32,258 nt of DNA from Candidatus Cloacimonadota bacterium (GTDB taxonomy: Bacteria; Cloacimonadota; Cloacimonadia; Cloacimonadales; JAMOQM01). This document shows, piece after piece, positions 25,353 through 32,258 of this stretch. Positions within the stretch are counted from its first letter, which is position 1, and each line of letters starts with the position of its first letter. The position numbers and the translations under genes were made by a program. Below the pieces are notes generated by a model that saw nothing but the letters and a program-made list of their open reading frames with translations, was not told the DNA's origin and made no database searches. Location of the stretch: the NCBI GenBank assembly GCA_027064005.1, contig JAMOQM010000124.1:1-32258 (forward strand). Direction: 5' to 3'.

Positions 25353-25792
25353 TGAAAAAAGATTTTACCATCGAATCTGTGAATATTTCGACAAAAAAAG
25401 GTGTCGTGAAATCACCTGTTTCGGAAATAAATTTAATAGAAAATTTCGGCATCGAGAATGATGCTCATGCCGGAAAATGGCATCGACAAATTTCACTTTT
25501 GGCTTTGGAGGAAATTCAAACCATGCAAAATAAAGGTTTGGTACTTAAACCTGGTGATTTTGCCGAAAACATCACTACAATTGGAATAAATTTACATTCT
25601 TTACCAATCGGAACAAAAGTTCAAATTGATGATGCGATTTTGGAAATCACGCAAATCGGGAAAAAATGTCACCATGATTGTGAAATTTATAAAACTATTG
25701 GTGATTGTGTAATGCCTAAAAAAGGTGTTTTTGCAAAAGTTATCAAAGCAGGAAAAATCTCCAAAACTTCAAAAGGTATTTTATTATCATGA
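25352..25792 (+). CDS. MOSC-domain protein, cysteine-bearing copy
   Basis: A 146-residue stand-alone MOSC domain (the C-terminal domain type of Moco sulfurases). Seen: ENFGIENDAHAGKWHRQISLLA (about 31-51), GDFAENITT, and GKKCHHDCEIYKTIGDCVMPKKGVFA, with cysteines C106, C110 and C119. This last block is conserved in the MOSC proteins of clostridial-type molybdenum operons. The fold is thought to bind the metal-pterin or carry sulfur on a cysteine; its precise task in such operons is unproven. Start and stop overlap moaC by one base and the second MOSC gene by four, giving strict coupling. The next gene is a clear paralogue without these cysteines. Confidence 0.88.
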   Translation: MKKDFTIESVNISTKKGVVKSPVSEINLIENFGIENDAHAGKWHRQISLLALEEIQTMQNKGLVLKPGDFAENITTIGINLHSLPIGTKVQIDDAILEITQIGKKCHHDCEIYKTIGDCVMPKKGVFAKVIKAGKISKTSKGILLS

Positions 25793-26235
25793 AAAAAGAA
25801 TTTAAAATAATCTCAATCAGTATCTCAGAAAAAAGAGGTGTACCTAAAAAGCCAATCAAAGAAGCAATTCTTAAAGAAAACTTTGGAATTATCGGGGACG
25901 GTCATGCCGGAAGTGAAATCAAACAGGTTTCTTTATTAGCAAGTGAAGATATCCTGATGTTAAAAAAAGATTTACCTCCGGAAATTACTTATGGTGATTT
26001 TGCCGAAAATATTGCAACGGAAGGCATTGATATTCAAAGCTTAAAAGTTGGGGATATCTTATATTTAGGCGACGCAATTTTAGAAATAACTCAAAAAGGA
26101 AAACACATTCCGCACGACTCTATTATATTTCAAACGGTCGGAGATGGCGGATTACCTAAACGCGGAGCATTTGCCAAAGTTATCAAAGGAGGAAAAATCA
26201 ACAATGAAAGTTACTGTTATTACAATATCGGATAG
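25789..26235 (+). CDS. second MOSC-domain protein, lacking the conserved cysteines
   Basis: 148 residues, plainly homologous over its whole length to the preceding protein (shared KENFGI, GDGHAG, QVSLLA, GDFAENI, GDAILEITQ, GAFAKVIKGGKI). At the three positions where its neighbour has C106, C110 and C119, it has Ile107, Ser111 and Gly120 (GKHIPHDSIIFQTVGDGGLPKRGAFA), and the KWHRQ segment is SEIKQ. The only cysteine is in the terminal tail. It may therefore have a binding or regulatory role rather than sulfur handling, or belong to a different MOSC subfamily. Its last 32 bases overlap mogA in another frame, and the NNESYCYYNIG tail is encoded there. Confidence 0.85.
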   Translation: MKKEFKIISISISEKRGVPKKPIKEAILKENFGIIGDGHAGSEIKQVSLLASEDILMLKKDLPPEITYGDFAENIATEGIDIQSLKVGDILYLGDAILEITQKGKHIPHDSIIFQTVGDGGLPKRGAFAKVIKGGKINNESYCYYNIG

Positions 26236-26677
26236 AGCTTTTAATAAAGTTTATGAAGATTTATCAGGAAAAGAAATTATCTCTATTTTGAAAGATTATG
26301 ACGAAAATATTGCGATAAATTATGTTTTAGTTCCTGATGAAAAAGATATGATTTTTACTGCTTTGAAGGAAAATACCGATTCAAATTATATTTTAACAAC
26401 AGGTGGAACCGGACTTTCAAAACGAGATGTTACTCCGGAAGTTACGGAAAAATTTTGTGAAAAAGAATTGCCGGGAATTTCTGAAACCTTGAGATTTGAG
26501 TCTCTAAAAGAAACAAAAAATGCTATGCTTTCACGCGGATACGCAGGAATAAAAGGTCAGACTATCGTGATAAATTTCCCCGGTTCTGTAAAAGCTGTCC
26601 GATTGTGTACAAAAGTTATTTTACCGATTCTCAAACACGGTATAATGATGATCAATGGTGAATCTCATCATAAATAA
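26204..26677 (+). CDS. mogA: molybdopterin adenylyltransferase MogA/MoaB
   Basis: 157 residues from the ATG at 26204, which has AAAGGAGG ahead; a longer frame back to 26144 only re-reads the MOSC gene. Family motifs: VITISDRAF at the N-terminus, TTGGTGLSKRDVTPEVTEK (molybdopterin-binding GGTG and D-x-TPE), AGIKGQTIVINFPGSVKAV, and a GIMMINGESHH tail. It adenylylates molybdopterin to prepare metal insertion by MoeA. The ATG lies 32 bases inside the second MOSC gene. MOSC and MogA are fused in some bacteria, so the overlap is consistent with close cooperation. MoaD, MoaE and MoeB are not in this window. Confidence 0.93.
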   Translation: MKVTVITISDRAFNKVYEDLSGKEIISILKDYDENIAINYVLVPDEKDMIFTALKENTDSNYILTTGGTGLSKRDVTPEVTEKFCEKELPGISETLRFESLKETKNAMLSRGYAGIKGQTIVINFPGSVKAVRLCTKVILPILKHGIMMINGESHHK

Positions 26678-26697
26678 TTGTAATTTTCGGGAGTTTT

Positions 26698-28170
26698 ATG
26701 TTAATAGACGTAGTTAAAATTCATGATAAATTTTCTTTTGAAATAAAATTAAATTACAAATTAGATGAAGATTTAAAAACAAATTTTTATGAAGTAAATA
26801 CTTATCTATTTTTACCTAAAAACTTGGATATTAATCGTCAAACTTATTCTAAATCCGATTTCTACTCAGATTTGAAAACCTATATAAGGCTTAAAACTCC
26901 CGAATTTTGTCTTAAAAATATTATCCAAAAAGAAAAATCTCCTTTTGAAAACTTAAAAAAAGCATCCCTTAATATTGCTAAAAATGCTTCTAAAGAAAAT
27001 TTTAATGATTTTGAATATCACTTAAAGATGTTTTGTTCAATAACAAAAAAATCAATAAAGCTCAGTTTAAATCATATTAATAAAAATTTTAATTCAACTA
27101 ACAACAAATTCCTCATTGATAGTTTCTTTGAGGATATTTCTAATATTTTAGCAAGATTTCGGGAACTTGAACAAATTATCAATATCCCGACAATTAAAGA
27201 TAAAAACTTCAAAATATATAAATATGGTGATGAATTTCTAAGTAATGTTGTAGAAATTGCTATGTTTGATTTTATAAAACTTATCGGCAAAAAACATTAT
27301 GCTGATTTTTCTAATCTAAAAAAGAATGGATTAGATTTTGTGAGACGAGAAATTGATTATCGAAAATCTCAAAATATGGATACAATACCTGATCCTTTAG
27401 GTACTAATGAAGGGCTTCTTTATCACCGAGCCGAATTAAAAAAAATGATGGATAATAAATTATTTTTAAACACCACGGCAACTAAAGACGGTTATGTAGC
27501 AGAACAATTGATTTTCAGTACGGCTGCCGGTTTGGCAATGCTTTTTGCTACACTTGTAGCTTTTATTTCAAAAGCAAAATATGGTAGTCTTTCCATGCAA
27601 TTTTTCTTTATTTTAATTGTAAGTTATATGTTAAAAGATCGCATTAAAGAACTTTTGAGATTATATTTTAATAACAAAATCAAACACGTATTTTTTGATT
27701 TTAAAACTAAAATATTTAATGATAACAAACAAGTTATTGGAATCAGTAAAGAAAGTTTTGACTTTGTTAAAGCAAAAAATATTCGAGCAAAAATTTTGAA
27801 ATTTAGAAGACAATCCCATAATTTTATCAAACCTAAAGAATTAATTAGAGAGAAAATAATTGTTCACCGAAAACAAATTAAAATATTCTCTAACAAATTT
27901 AATAATAATTATTATGATTATAATTTCAGCGGGATTACAGATATCACACGTTTTAATATTGAAAAATTCATCAGAAAAATGGATAATCCGTCAAAAAAGA
28001 TTTATGTTTTAGATGAAAATGATTTTCATAAAATCAAAGCAAACCGAGTCTATCATCTAAATATGATTATCCAATCTAAATTTAATAACAAATCATTTTA
28101 CAACAAATTCAGAATAATTCTAAACCGAGATGGAATAAAAAAAATTGAGCAAATTCCATTAACTTTATAA
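26698..28170 (+). CDS. uncharacterised 490-residue protein with a central two-helix membrane hairpin
   Basis: I recognise the type only as a conserved hypothetical with an N-terminal block YEVNTYLFLPKNLDINRQTYSKSDFYSDL followed by TYIRLKTP (31-68). Residues 80-250 are charged and helical. Two hydrophobic segments (about 270-290 and 298-312) make a membrane hairpin followed by basic residues (KDRIKELLR). A long basic C-terminal part has beta character (KKIYVLDENDFHKIKANRVYHLNMI). No nucleotide-binding, protease or metal motif is visible. GGGAG stands before the ATG, 20 bases after mogA, so it is probably the last gene of the cofactor operon, though similarity of position alone does not make it a molybdenum gene. 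Confidence 0.75.
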   Translation: MLIDVVKIHDKFSFEIKLNYKLDEDLKTNFYEVNTYLFLPKNLDINRQTYSKSDFYSDLKTYIRLKTPEFCLKNIIQKEKSPFENLKKASLNIAKNASKENFNDFEYHLKMFCSITKKSIKLSLNHINKNFNSTNNKFLIDSFFEDISNILARFRELEQIINIPTIKDKNFKIYKYGDEFLSNVVEIAMFDFIKLIGKKHYADFSNLKKNGLDFVRREIDYRKSQNMDTIPDPLGTNEGLLYHRAELKKMMDNKLFLNTTATKDGYVAEQLIFSTAAGLAMLFATLVAFISKAKYGSLSMQFFFILIVSYMLKDRIKELLRLYFNNKIKHVFFDFKTKIFNDNKQVIGISKESFDFVKAKNIRAKILKFRRQSHNFIKPKELIREKIIVHRKQIKIFSNKFNNNYYDYNFSGITDITRFNIEKFIRKMDNPSKKIYVLDENDFHKIKANRVYHLNMIIQSKFNNKSFYNKFRIILNRDGIKKIEQIPLTL

Positions 28171-28235
28171 TTTATTTTTTGAAATGATTCTCTGCAACAT
28201 CTTTGGAAAATATATGTAACAAAAATTCAGTCATC

Positions 28236-28263
28236 AAAAAAAAAACAGAGTTTTACGCTCTGC
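28236..28263 (-). terminator. rimO terminator
   Basis: On the minus strand GCAGAG, a seven-base loop and CTCTGT (28263 to 28245) are followed by ten T, about 17 bases after the rimO stop. On the plus strand the hairpin is followed by CTTTTCT only, so any help for the converging operon would be weak. Confidence 0.8.
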
Positions 28264-28279
28264 TTTTCTAAAATTTAAC

Positions 28280-29554
28280 TTATACTATTTCCCCAAATAA
28301 ATCGTATTCTCCTGAATCAATTATCTTTACTTTGATAATTTCTCCGATTTTTGCCTCACCTTTTTCGATAAAAACTACTCCATCGATTTCAGGTGCGTCA
28401 ATATAAGAGCGTCCTTCATATTTGAATCCATCTTCTTCACTTTCTTTATCAATTATTACTTCCAGAATTTTTCCGACAAATTTTTCTAAATAATTTTTGG
28501 ATATTTCCTGTTGAATTTCCATAATTTGATCTTTTCGCTTAATAGCAATTTCTTCAGGAATTTGATTTTCAAAATCAAAAGCAGGAGTTCCATCTTCCTG
28601 AGAATAAGTAAAAACACCCAAACGCCCGAATTTATATTCCTGAATAAAATCCAATATCTCTTTAAAATCTTTATCTGTCTCACCGGGGAATCCGGTAATA
28701 AAAGTCGTCCTGACAACAGCTTCCGGAATTTTTTCTTTGATTTCATTTAATTTATTTATGATATTTTCTTTATTGGTATGTCGGTTCATTTTTTTTAACA
28801 TATTGTCAGAAATATGTTGAAGCGGAATCTCAAAATATGGAAGTATTTTATTTGAGCCGGCAACAGTATCTATTATTTCAGTTGTAAGATGAGCAGGATG
28901 TAAATATAAAAGTCTAATCCATTTAATTCCTTTAATATTTTCCAATTTTTCCAGAAGTTCAGGAAGCAAAAATTTCCCGGTTAAATCATATCCGTATTGA
29001 GCTGTATCTTGAGCATTTACGATAATTTCCTTAACACCGCGTTCAGATAAATCCCTCGCTTCTTCAAGAATTTCTGACATTGGACGTGAAGCTAATTTAC
29101 CTCGAATTTTTGGAATAGCACAATAAGTACAATTGTTATTGCAACCATCACTTATTCTCAAATAAGCATAATGAGAAGGAGTTAAAAGTTTACGACCGTA
29201 AAAATATTGTTTCCCAAATAGTTTTGCGAAACTTGGAAAATCTTTTAATTCAATAATATTATCTATTTCCGGAATATTTTCAGCAATTTGATCTCCGTAT
29301 CTTTTTATAAGACAGCCGGTTGCAATTAATTTCTCGCATTTCCCCGAATGCTTCATTTCAGCCATATCTAAAATTGTATTAACAGACTCTTCTTTCGCAT
29401 CATTGATAAAACCACAAGTATTAACGATAATCCATTCTGCTTCCATCACATTTTCGGTATATTCAAAATTTGCTTTTTCCGCTAAAAAGGCAAATGTCTC
29501 ACTATCAACAAGATTTTTTGGACAACCCAAACTTATTAATGCATATTTTTTCAT
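28280..29554 (-). CDS. rimO: ribosomal protein S12 methylthiotransferase RimO
   Basis: A 424-residue methylthiotransferase with an N-terminal UPF0004 domain carrying the three auxiliary-cluster cysteines (C11 in SLGCPKN, C47 in NTCGFI, C81 in ATGCL), a radical SAM core with C138-x3-C142-x2-C145 (DGCNNNCTYCAIPKIRG), and a C-terminal TRAM domain. The ISLGCPKNLVDSE start and the SRPMSEILEEARDL segment separate RimO from MiaB. It adds a methylthio group to an aspartate of ribosomal protein S12. GGAGAT precedes the ATG, and the DUF1015 gene's terminator lies just upstream, so it is probably transcribed separately or by read-through. Confidence 0.96.
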   Translation of the reverse strand: MKKYALISLGCPKNLVDSETFAFLAEKANFEYTENVMEAEWIIVNTCGFINDAKEESVNTILDMAEMKHSGKCEKLIATGCLIKRYGDQIAENIPEIDNIIELKDFPSFAKLFGKQYFYGRKLLTPSHYAYLRISDGCNNNCTYCAIPKIRGKLASRPMSEILEEARDLSERGVKEIIVNAQDTAQYGYDLTGKFLLPELLEKLENIKGIKWIRLLYLHPAHLTTEIIDTVAGSNKILPYFEIPLQHISDNMLKKMNRHTNKENIINKLNEIKEKIPEAVVRTTFITGFPGETDKDFKEILDFIQEYKFGRLGVFTYSQEDGTPAFDFENQIPEEIAIKRKDQIMEIQQEISKNYLEKFVGKILEVIIDKESEEDGFKYEGRSYIDAPEIDGVVFIEKGEAKIGEIIKVKIIDSGEYDLFGEIV

Positions 29555-29578
29555 TGCTATCTCCGTTTGATTTTAAAT

Positions 29579-29600
29579 AAAAAGGGGCAATATCGCCCCT
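29579..29600 (-). terminator. terminator of the DUF1015 gene
   Basis: On the minus strand AGGGGCGATATTGCCCCT (29600 to 29583) is followed by TTTTTATTT. It sits 15 bases after the DUF1015 stop and 25 bases before the rimO ATG. Confidence 0.85.
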
Positions 29601-29615
29601 GAAAAATTGTCGTGA

Positions 29616-30860
29616 TTAGAAAAGGTGAACTATCATTCCGGAACGAAGTTTTGGTTCAAACCATGTTGATTTCGGAGGCATAACTTTACCTTGATCAGCA
29701 ATTCGCATTAATTCTTCGATAGAAGTCGGGTACATGGAAAATGCAACCGCTTCACCGGCATCAACACGTTTTGATAATTCTTCCAAACCTCTAATTCCAC
29801 CGACAAAATCTATGCGTTTATCTTTTCTTGGATCACCAATTCCTAAAATAGGATGAAGTAAATTTTCTTGAAGAATAGAGACATCTAATGATTTAACCGC
29901 ATCTTCAGAATCAAAAGATTCAGGTTTTGCTGTTATTTTGTACCATGTCTTATCTAAATACATTCCGAAAGTATGGATATTTTCAGGATGATATGGCAAA
30001 TCAGAAGAAAATTCTTCAATATCAAAATTCTCCGAAATATTCTTCAAAAAATCAGCTTTCGTCAAACCGTTTAAATCTTTAACAACTCGGTTATAATCCA
30101 TAATATATAATTCATCATGTGGAAAAATTACTGATAAAAAATAGTTATACTCTTCATTTCCGGTATGGTTTTTATTTTGAGCTCTTAATTTCTGACCTAC
30201 TTTTGTAGCTGAAGCTGATCTATGATGTCCATCGGCAACATACAAATAGTCAATATCAGCAAAAATTTCGGTTATTTCTGAAATAATTTTCTCGTTATCA
30301 ATTTTCCAGAATGAATGAGAAACTCCGTCTTCAGTAGTAAAATCATAAATTGGTGCAAATGTATTTTCTACATCGCTTATTAAATTTGATAAATCTTCTC
30401 TTGATTTGTAAGTCAAGAAAACCGGACCTGTATGAGCACTCAGAGTTTCGACATGTTTGGTGCGATCAGCTTCTTTATCAGCTCGAGTATGTTCGTGTTT
30501 TTTGATTACATCATTTTCATAATCTTCAATTGAAGCACCGGCAACAATACCGCTTTGAACAACATCTCCCATTTTTAATCTATAAACATAATAACAATCT
30601 TTTTTATCTTGAATTAACAACCCTTCATCGATAAATTTGTATAGATTTTCTTTCCCTTTTTGATAAACTTTTTCATCATAAAGAGATATATCTTCAGGTA
30701 AATCTATTTCAGGTTTTACTACGTGTAAAAAAGTAGTTTTGTCATCCTTAGCTAAAATTCTAGCTTCTTTTGAATTGAGAACATCATAAGGTGGTGATGC
30801 AATAAGTTGAACTTTATTCTCGATAGGTCTTACACCTTTAAATGGTTTAATTTTTGCCAT
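29616..30860 (-). CDS. DUF1015 family protein
   Basis: 414 residues from the ATG at 30860, which has AAGGAG ahead. The open frame continues 80 codons further up through repeat-rich non-coding DNA, but that part (MPSVAKFSLF...) is not protein-like. Family blocks: KPFKGVRP and ASPPYDVLNSKEAR at the start, the KHEHTRADKEADR segment, AHTGPVFLTY, the conserved YVADGHHRSASA, and IDFVGGIRG near the end. The family is cytoplasmic and of unproven biochemistry. From memory it is often next to serA and serC in Bacteroidota; here serA is in the same window but 22 kb away. It is not in an obvious operon with rimO because of the terminator between them. Confidence 0.9.
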   Translation of the reverse strand: MAKIKPFKGVRPIENKVQLIASPPYDVLNSKEARILAKDDKTTFLHVVKPEIDLPEDISLYDEKVYQKGKENLYKFIDEGLLIQDKKDCYYVYRLKMGDVVQSGIVAGASIEDYENDVIKKHEHTRADKEADRTKHVETLSAHTGPVFLTYKSREDLSNLISDVENTFAPIYDFTTEDGVSHSFWKIDNEKIISEITEIFADIDYLYVADGHHRSASATKVGQKLRAQNKNHTGNEEYNYFLSVIFPHDELYIMDYNRVVKDLNGLTKADFLKNISENFDIEEFSSDLPYHPENIHTFGMYLDKTWYKITAKPESFDSEDAVKSLDVSILQENLLHPILGIGDPRKDKRIDFVGGIRGLEELSKRVDAGEAVAFSMYPTSIEELMRIADQGKVMPPKSTWFEPKLRSGMIVHLF

Positions 30861-30951
30861 TTTTTGCTCCTTGATTTTTTTTTCAAACTCAAAATTACGG
30901 CAAATTGTGTCAATTAATTTAGCAACTAAACACAGAAATAAAAAGAAAATA

Positions 30952-31301
30952 TTTAGCCACTGATAACACAGATAAACACGAACGGAGTTGTAGCTCAAGC
31001 AGCCTGCTTGAGGTATTTTATTTTGTAATGCCAAATTACGCCTGGTATAACTCAAATAGAGGAAGTGGTTGAAAAGAGAAAATTTAGCCACCGATGGCAC
31101 GGATAAACACTGAAAAGAAAGATTCCCTGATACTCAATAATCGGGAAAGATAATAACCGGATGACTGTCATTCCTGTGAAAAAAAATGATTGTCATTCCC
31201 GTGAAAACGGGAATCTATTCTCTTATTCTTGAAAAACAACAATCAACATGAAAACAAAAAAAAATAAAATTTTAGCCATTGACAACACTGATAAACACGA
31301 G
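30952..31301 (+). repeat. repeat family A, three copies of a 31-bp unit
   Basis: Copies at 30952-30982, 31083-31114 and 31271-31301. Each begins TTTAGCCA, then a variable YGAYRRCAC segment, then GATAAACAC. Identity is high but the copies are diverged. A degenerate fragment (TTTAGCAACTAAACACAG) lies at 30919-30936. The reverse complement begins with TTCGTGTTTATC, akin to the ATTCGT array at 31697. Confidence 0.8.
31161..31219 (+). repeat. repeat family B, copy 1 (REP-like hairpin repeat)
   Basis: Two half-units: GTCATTCCTGTGAAAAAAA, then GTCATTCCCGTGAAAACGGG with AATCTATT following. The second half folds as ATTCCCGT-GAAA-ACGGGAAT, an 8-bp stem closed by a GNRA tetraloop. It resembles widespread REP-type 'GTCATTCCCG' intergenic repeats. 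Confidence 0.85.
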
Positions 31302-31460
31302 AAAAAATGTATTTTGAGTAAATCGATGCAGTCCAATTAAATATTAATTGCTTTTGAATATTTTTGCATTTTCAATTCTTTTTTCCATTCTTCCCGAACT
31401 CCCTGCCGTCAGTAACCGGCGAGGAAGTCCGGTCATTTTGACAGAAAAAATAATACATGA

Positions 31461-31520
31461 ATGATTGTCATTCCTGTGAAAAAAAAATAACTGTCATTCC
31501 CGTGAAAACGGGAATCTATT
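31461..31520 (+). repeat. repeat family B, copy 2
   Basis: Nearly identical to copy 1 over about 60 bases, same orientation, 300 bases further right. The GAAA-capped hairpin is perfectly kept, while the spacer between half-units differs by a few bases. Confidence 0.85.
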
Positions 31521-31696
31521 ATTTTATGCGGAAAAATTCGTGGTTGTTTTTCAAAGTCGAACAATCGGAAGAACTCCCTGCCGGTCGTACATTCCGATGT
31601 TCTTAGTTTTTGTTTGAAACGACTTGCAAAGTCGTTGTACTTCTTTATTCATTTTACTTTTTAGTTTTTTCTTTTTACTTTTCTTTTCTTTCTTAA

Positions 31697-31736
31697 ATTC
31701 GTGCTAATTCGTTTTCATTCGTGAACATTCGTGGTT
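31697..31736 (+). repeat. four-copy 10-bp tandem array, ATTCGTnnnn
   Basis: Four consecutive decamers, ATTCGTGCTA, ATTCGTTTTC, ATTCGTGAAC and ATTCGTGGTT, in exact 10-base register. The last unit with its flank, ATTCGTGGTTGTTTTTC (31727-31743), also occurs at 31536-31552. Confidence 0.8.
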
Positions 31737-31761
31737 GTTTTTCTTTTTACTTTCTTTTAAT

Positions 31762-32258
31762 CTAAAAATTTATAGAAACATTCAAATTTGATATTGATTT
31801 TTTTAGCCCGATATCCCAATAAATACGCCAATTATTTTGTTTTTTTATTGGAAAACTATATCCAAGTCCTAAAGCAACATATGGAAATAATTCTTCATAC
31901 TTATTTTTATTGTCATTATTCGGACCATTAATATTATAATAAAATAAACTTTCCCCTTTTGTATAATCAACCCCACCACTAACAAGATAGAAAATACCTT
32001 TTCTCTGTTTGTTTTTGAAAATATTAATTTGGCTGTAAATGCCGGTCGCATAAAAAAAATGGCAAGTATGATAATGAATATTAAAGGTATATTCTGTAGC
32101 AGATTTTTTATCATATTTAATTTTACCATATCCAACGGAAACACCATTTATTAACCCCAAAGACATATTGGCATTGTAAGTTGCTTCTTTTAGATCAGCA
32201 TTATTTTTAATTTCATTTCCAAATATTAATTGAAACAAAAAAGAGCTGATAATAATAA
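31762..32258 (-). CDS. small outer-membrane beta-barrel protein, 5' end outside the window
   Basis: An open frame runs from the right edge to a stop at 31762 (165 codons visible). No ATG is present; the frame reads IIIISSFLFQLIFGNEI at its upstream end, which looks like the hydrophobic core of a signal peptide, so the true start is probably a few codons beyond 32258 rather than at the TTG at 32238. The rest has alternating amphipathic strands (GLINGVSVGYGKIKY, FPYVALGLGYSFPI, WRIYWDIGLKKS) and ends in phenylalanine (NVSINF), as expected for an 8-strand-sized barrel. Family unknown. It may be the third barrel protein of this window; no function is assigned. Confidence 0.7.
   Translation of the reverse strand, partial: IIISSFLFQLIFGNEIKNNADLKEATYNANMSLGLINGVSVGYGKIKYDKKSATEYTFNIHYHTCHFFYATGIYSQINIFKNKQRKGIFYLVSGGVDYTKGESLFYYNINGPNNDNKNKYEELFPYVALGLGYSFPIKKQNNWRIYWDIGLKKSISNLNVSINF

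Larger units (their letters stand above)
30861..31761. other. 900-bp gene-free stretch filled with dispersed repeats and hairpins
   Basis: No plausible gene on either strand. It contains the three repeat families listed separately, a perfect 9-bp-arm hairpin at 30994-31012 (CTCAAGCAG / CTGCTTGAG), a second at 31618-31636 (AACGACTT-GCA-AAGTCGTT), a short GTAAT/ATTAC hairpin at 31025-31039, and the direct repeat GAACTCCCTGCCG at 31396-31408 and 31571-31583. The promoter of the DUF1015 gene should lie near its left end but is not obvious. Confidence 0.8.

Noticed and set aside
30861-31100. 80-codon N-terminal extension of the DUF1015 protein
   Set aside because: It passes through family A repeat units and a hairpin; the ATG at 30860 has AAGGAG and the family's usual beginning.
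31161-31520. CRISPR array from the two spaced hairpin repeats
   Set aside because: Only two copies 300 bases apart, repeats about 60 bases with internal half-units, no regular spacers and no cas genes.

Overview
The window is AT-rich (estimated by eye, not computed) and tightly packed. It reads as a chromosomal segment of a diderm (Gram-negative-type) anaerobe or fermenter. The support is three predicted outer-membrane beta-barrel proteins that end in an aromatic residue, a lipoprotein with a lipobox, a 67K-type SppA, a class III ('Firmicutes-type') fructose-bisphosphatase, a Bacteroidota-type SerA, a mitochondrial EFG1-like EF-G, DUF1015 and TldD/TldE. This mixture fits an FCB-group or candidate-phylum lineage such as Cloacimonadota better than Bacteroidota proper, because almost every start carries a clear AGGAG/GAGG-type ribosome binding site. 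No rRNA, tRNA, CRISPR array or intact mobile element was recognised, so the taxonomy is an inference.

Layout, left to right. (1) 1-4200, minus strand: the 5' part of an AAA-ATPase-like/DUF1703-type protein cut by the window edge, a lipoprotein polysaccharide deacetylase, an outer-membrane barrel protein, and sppA. (2) 4201-7986: a divergent regulatory region with two inverted repeats, then a plus-strand operon of a PLP aminotransferase, pyrimidine-nucleoside phosphorylase and serA, closed by a bidirectional terminator. (3) 7985-14421, minus strand: argF with its terminator, then an NAD-dependent epimerase, an unusual TonB-C-domain/beta-barrel protein and a six-helix membrane protein, then fbp. 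(4) 14801-16882: a free-standing mitochondrial-type EF-G, facing pfkA across a shared terminator. (5) 16941-22751, minus strand: a large ArsR-type regulator with tldD and tldE, then an LMW-PTP-type ArsC, a glutaredoxin-fold ArsC-like protein and pfkA. (6) 22955-28170, plus strand: a molybdenum-cofactor operon (moeA, a compact moaA, moaC, two tandem MOSC proteins, mogA), followed by a two-helix membrane protein of unknown function. (7) 28280-30860, minus strand: rimO and a DUF1015 protein. (8) 30861-31761: a gene-free stretch filled with three families of dispersed repeats and a four-copy 10-bp tandem array. (9) A 5'-truncated outer-membrane protein at the right edge.

Functionally this is mostly housekeeping: both directions of glycolysis at the fructose-phosphate step, serine and arginine synthesis, nucleoside salvage, translation, and molybdenum (or tungsten) cofactor synthesis up to insertion, without moaD/moaE or any molybdoenzyme in view. 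I see no defence island, phage or secondary-metabolite cluster. The most unusual items are the TonB-C-domain/outer-membrane-barrel fusion and its operon, the tandem MOSC pair in which one copy has lost all three cysteines of its partner, the tldDE operon led by a large fused regulator, the uncharacterised 490-residue membrane protein behind mogA, and the repeated placement of terminator-like hairpins immediately before the next start codon.
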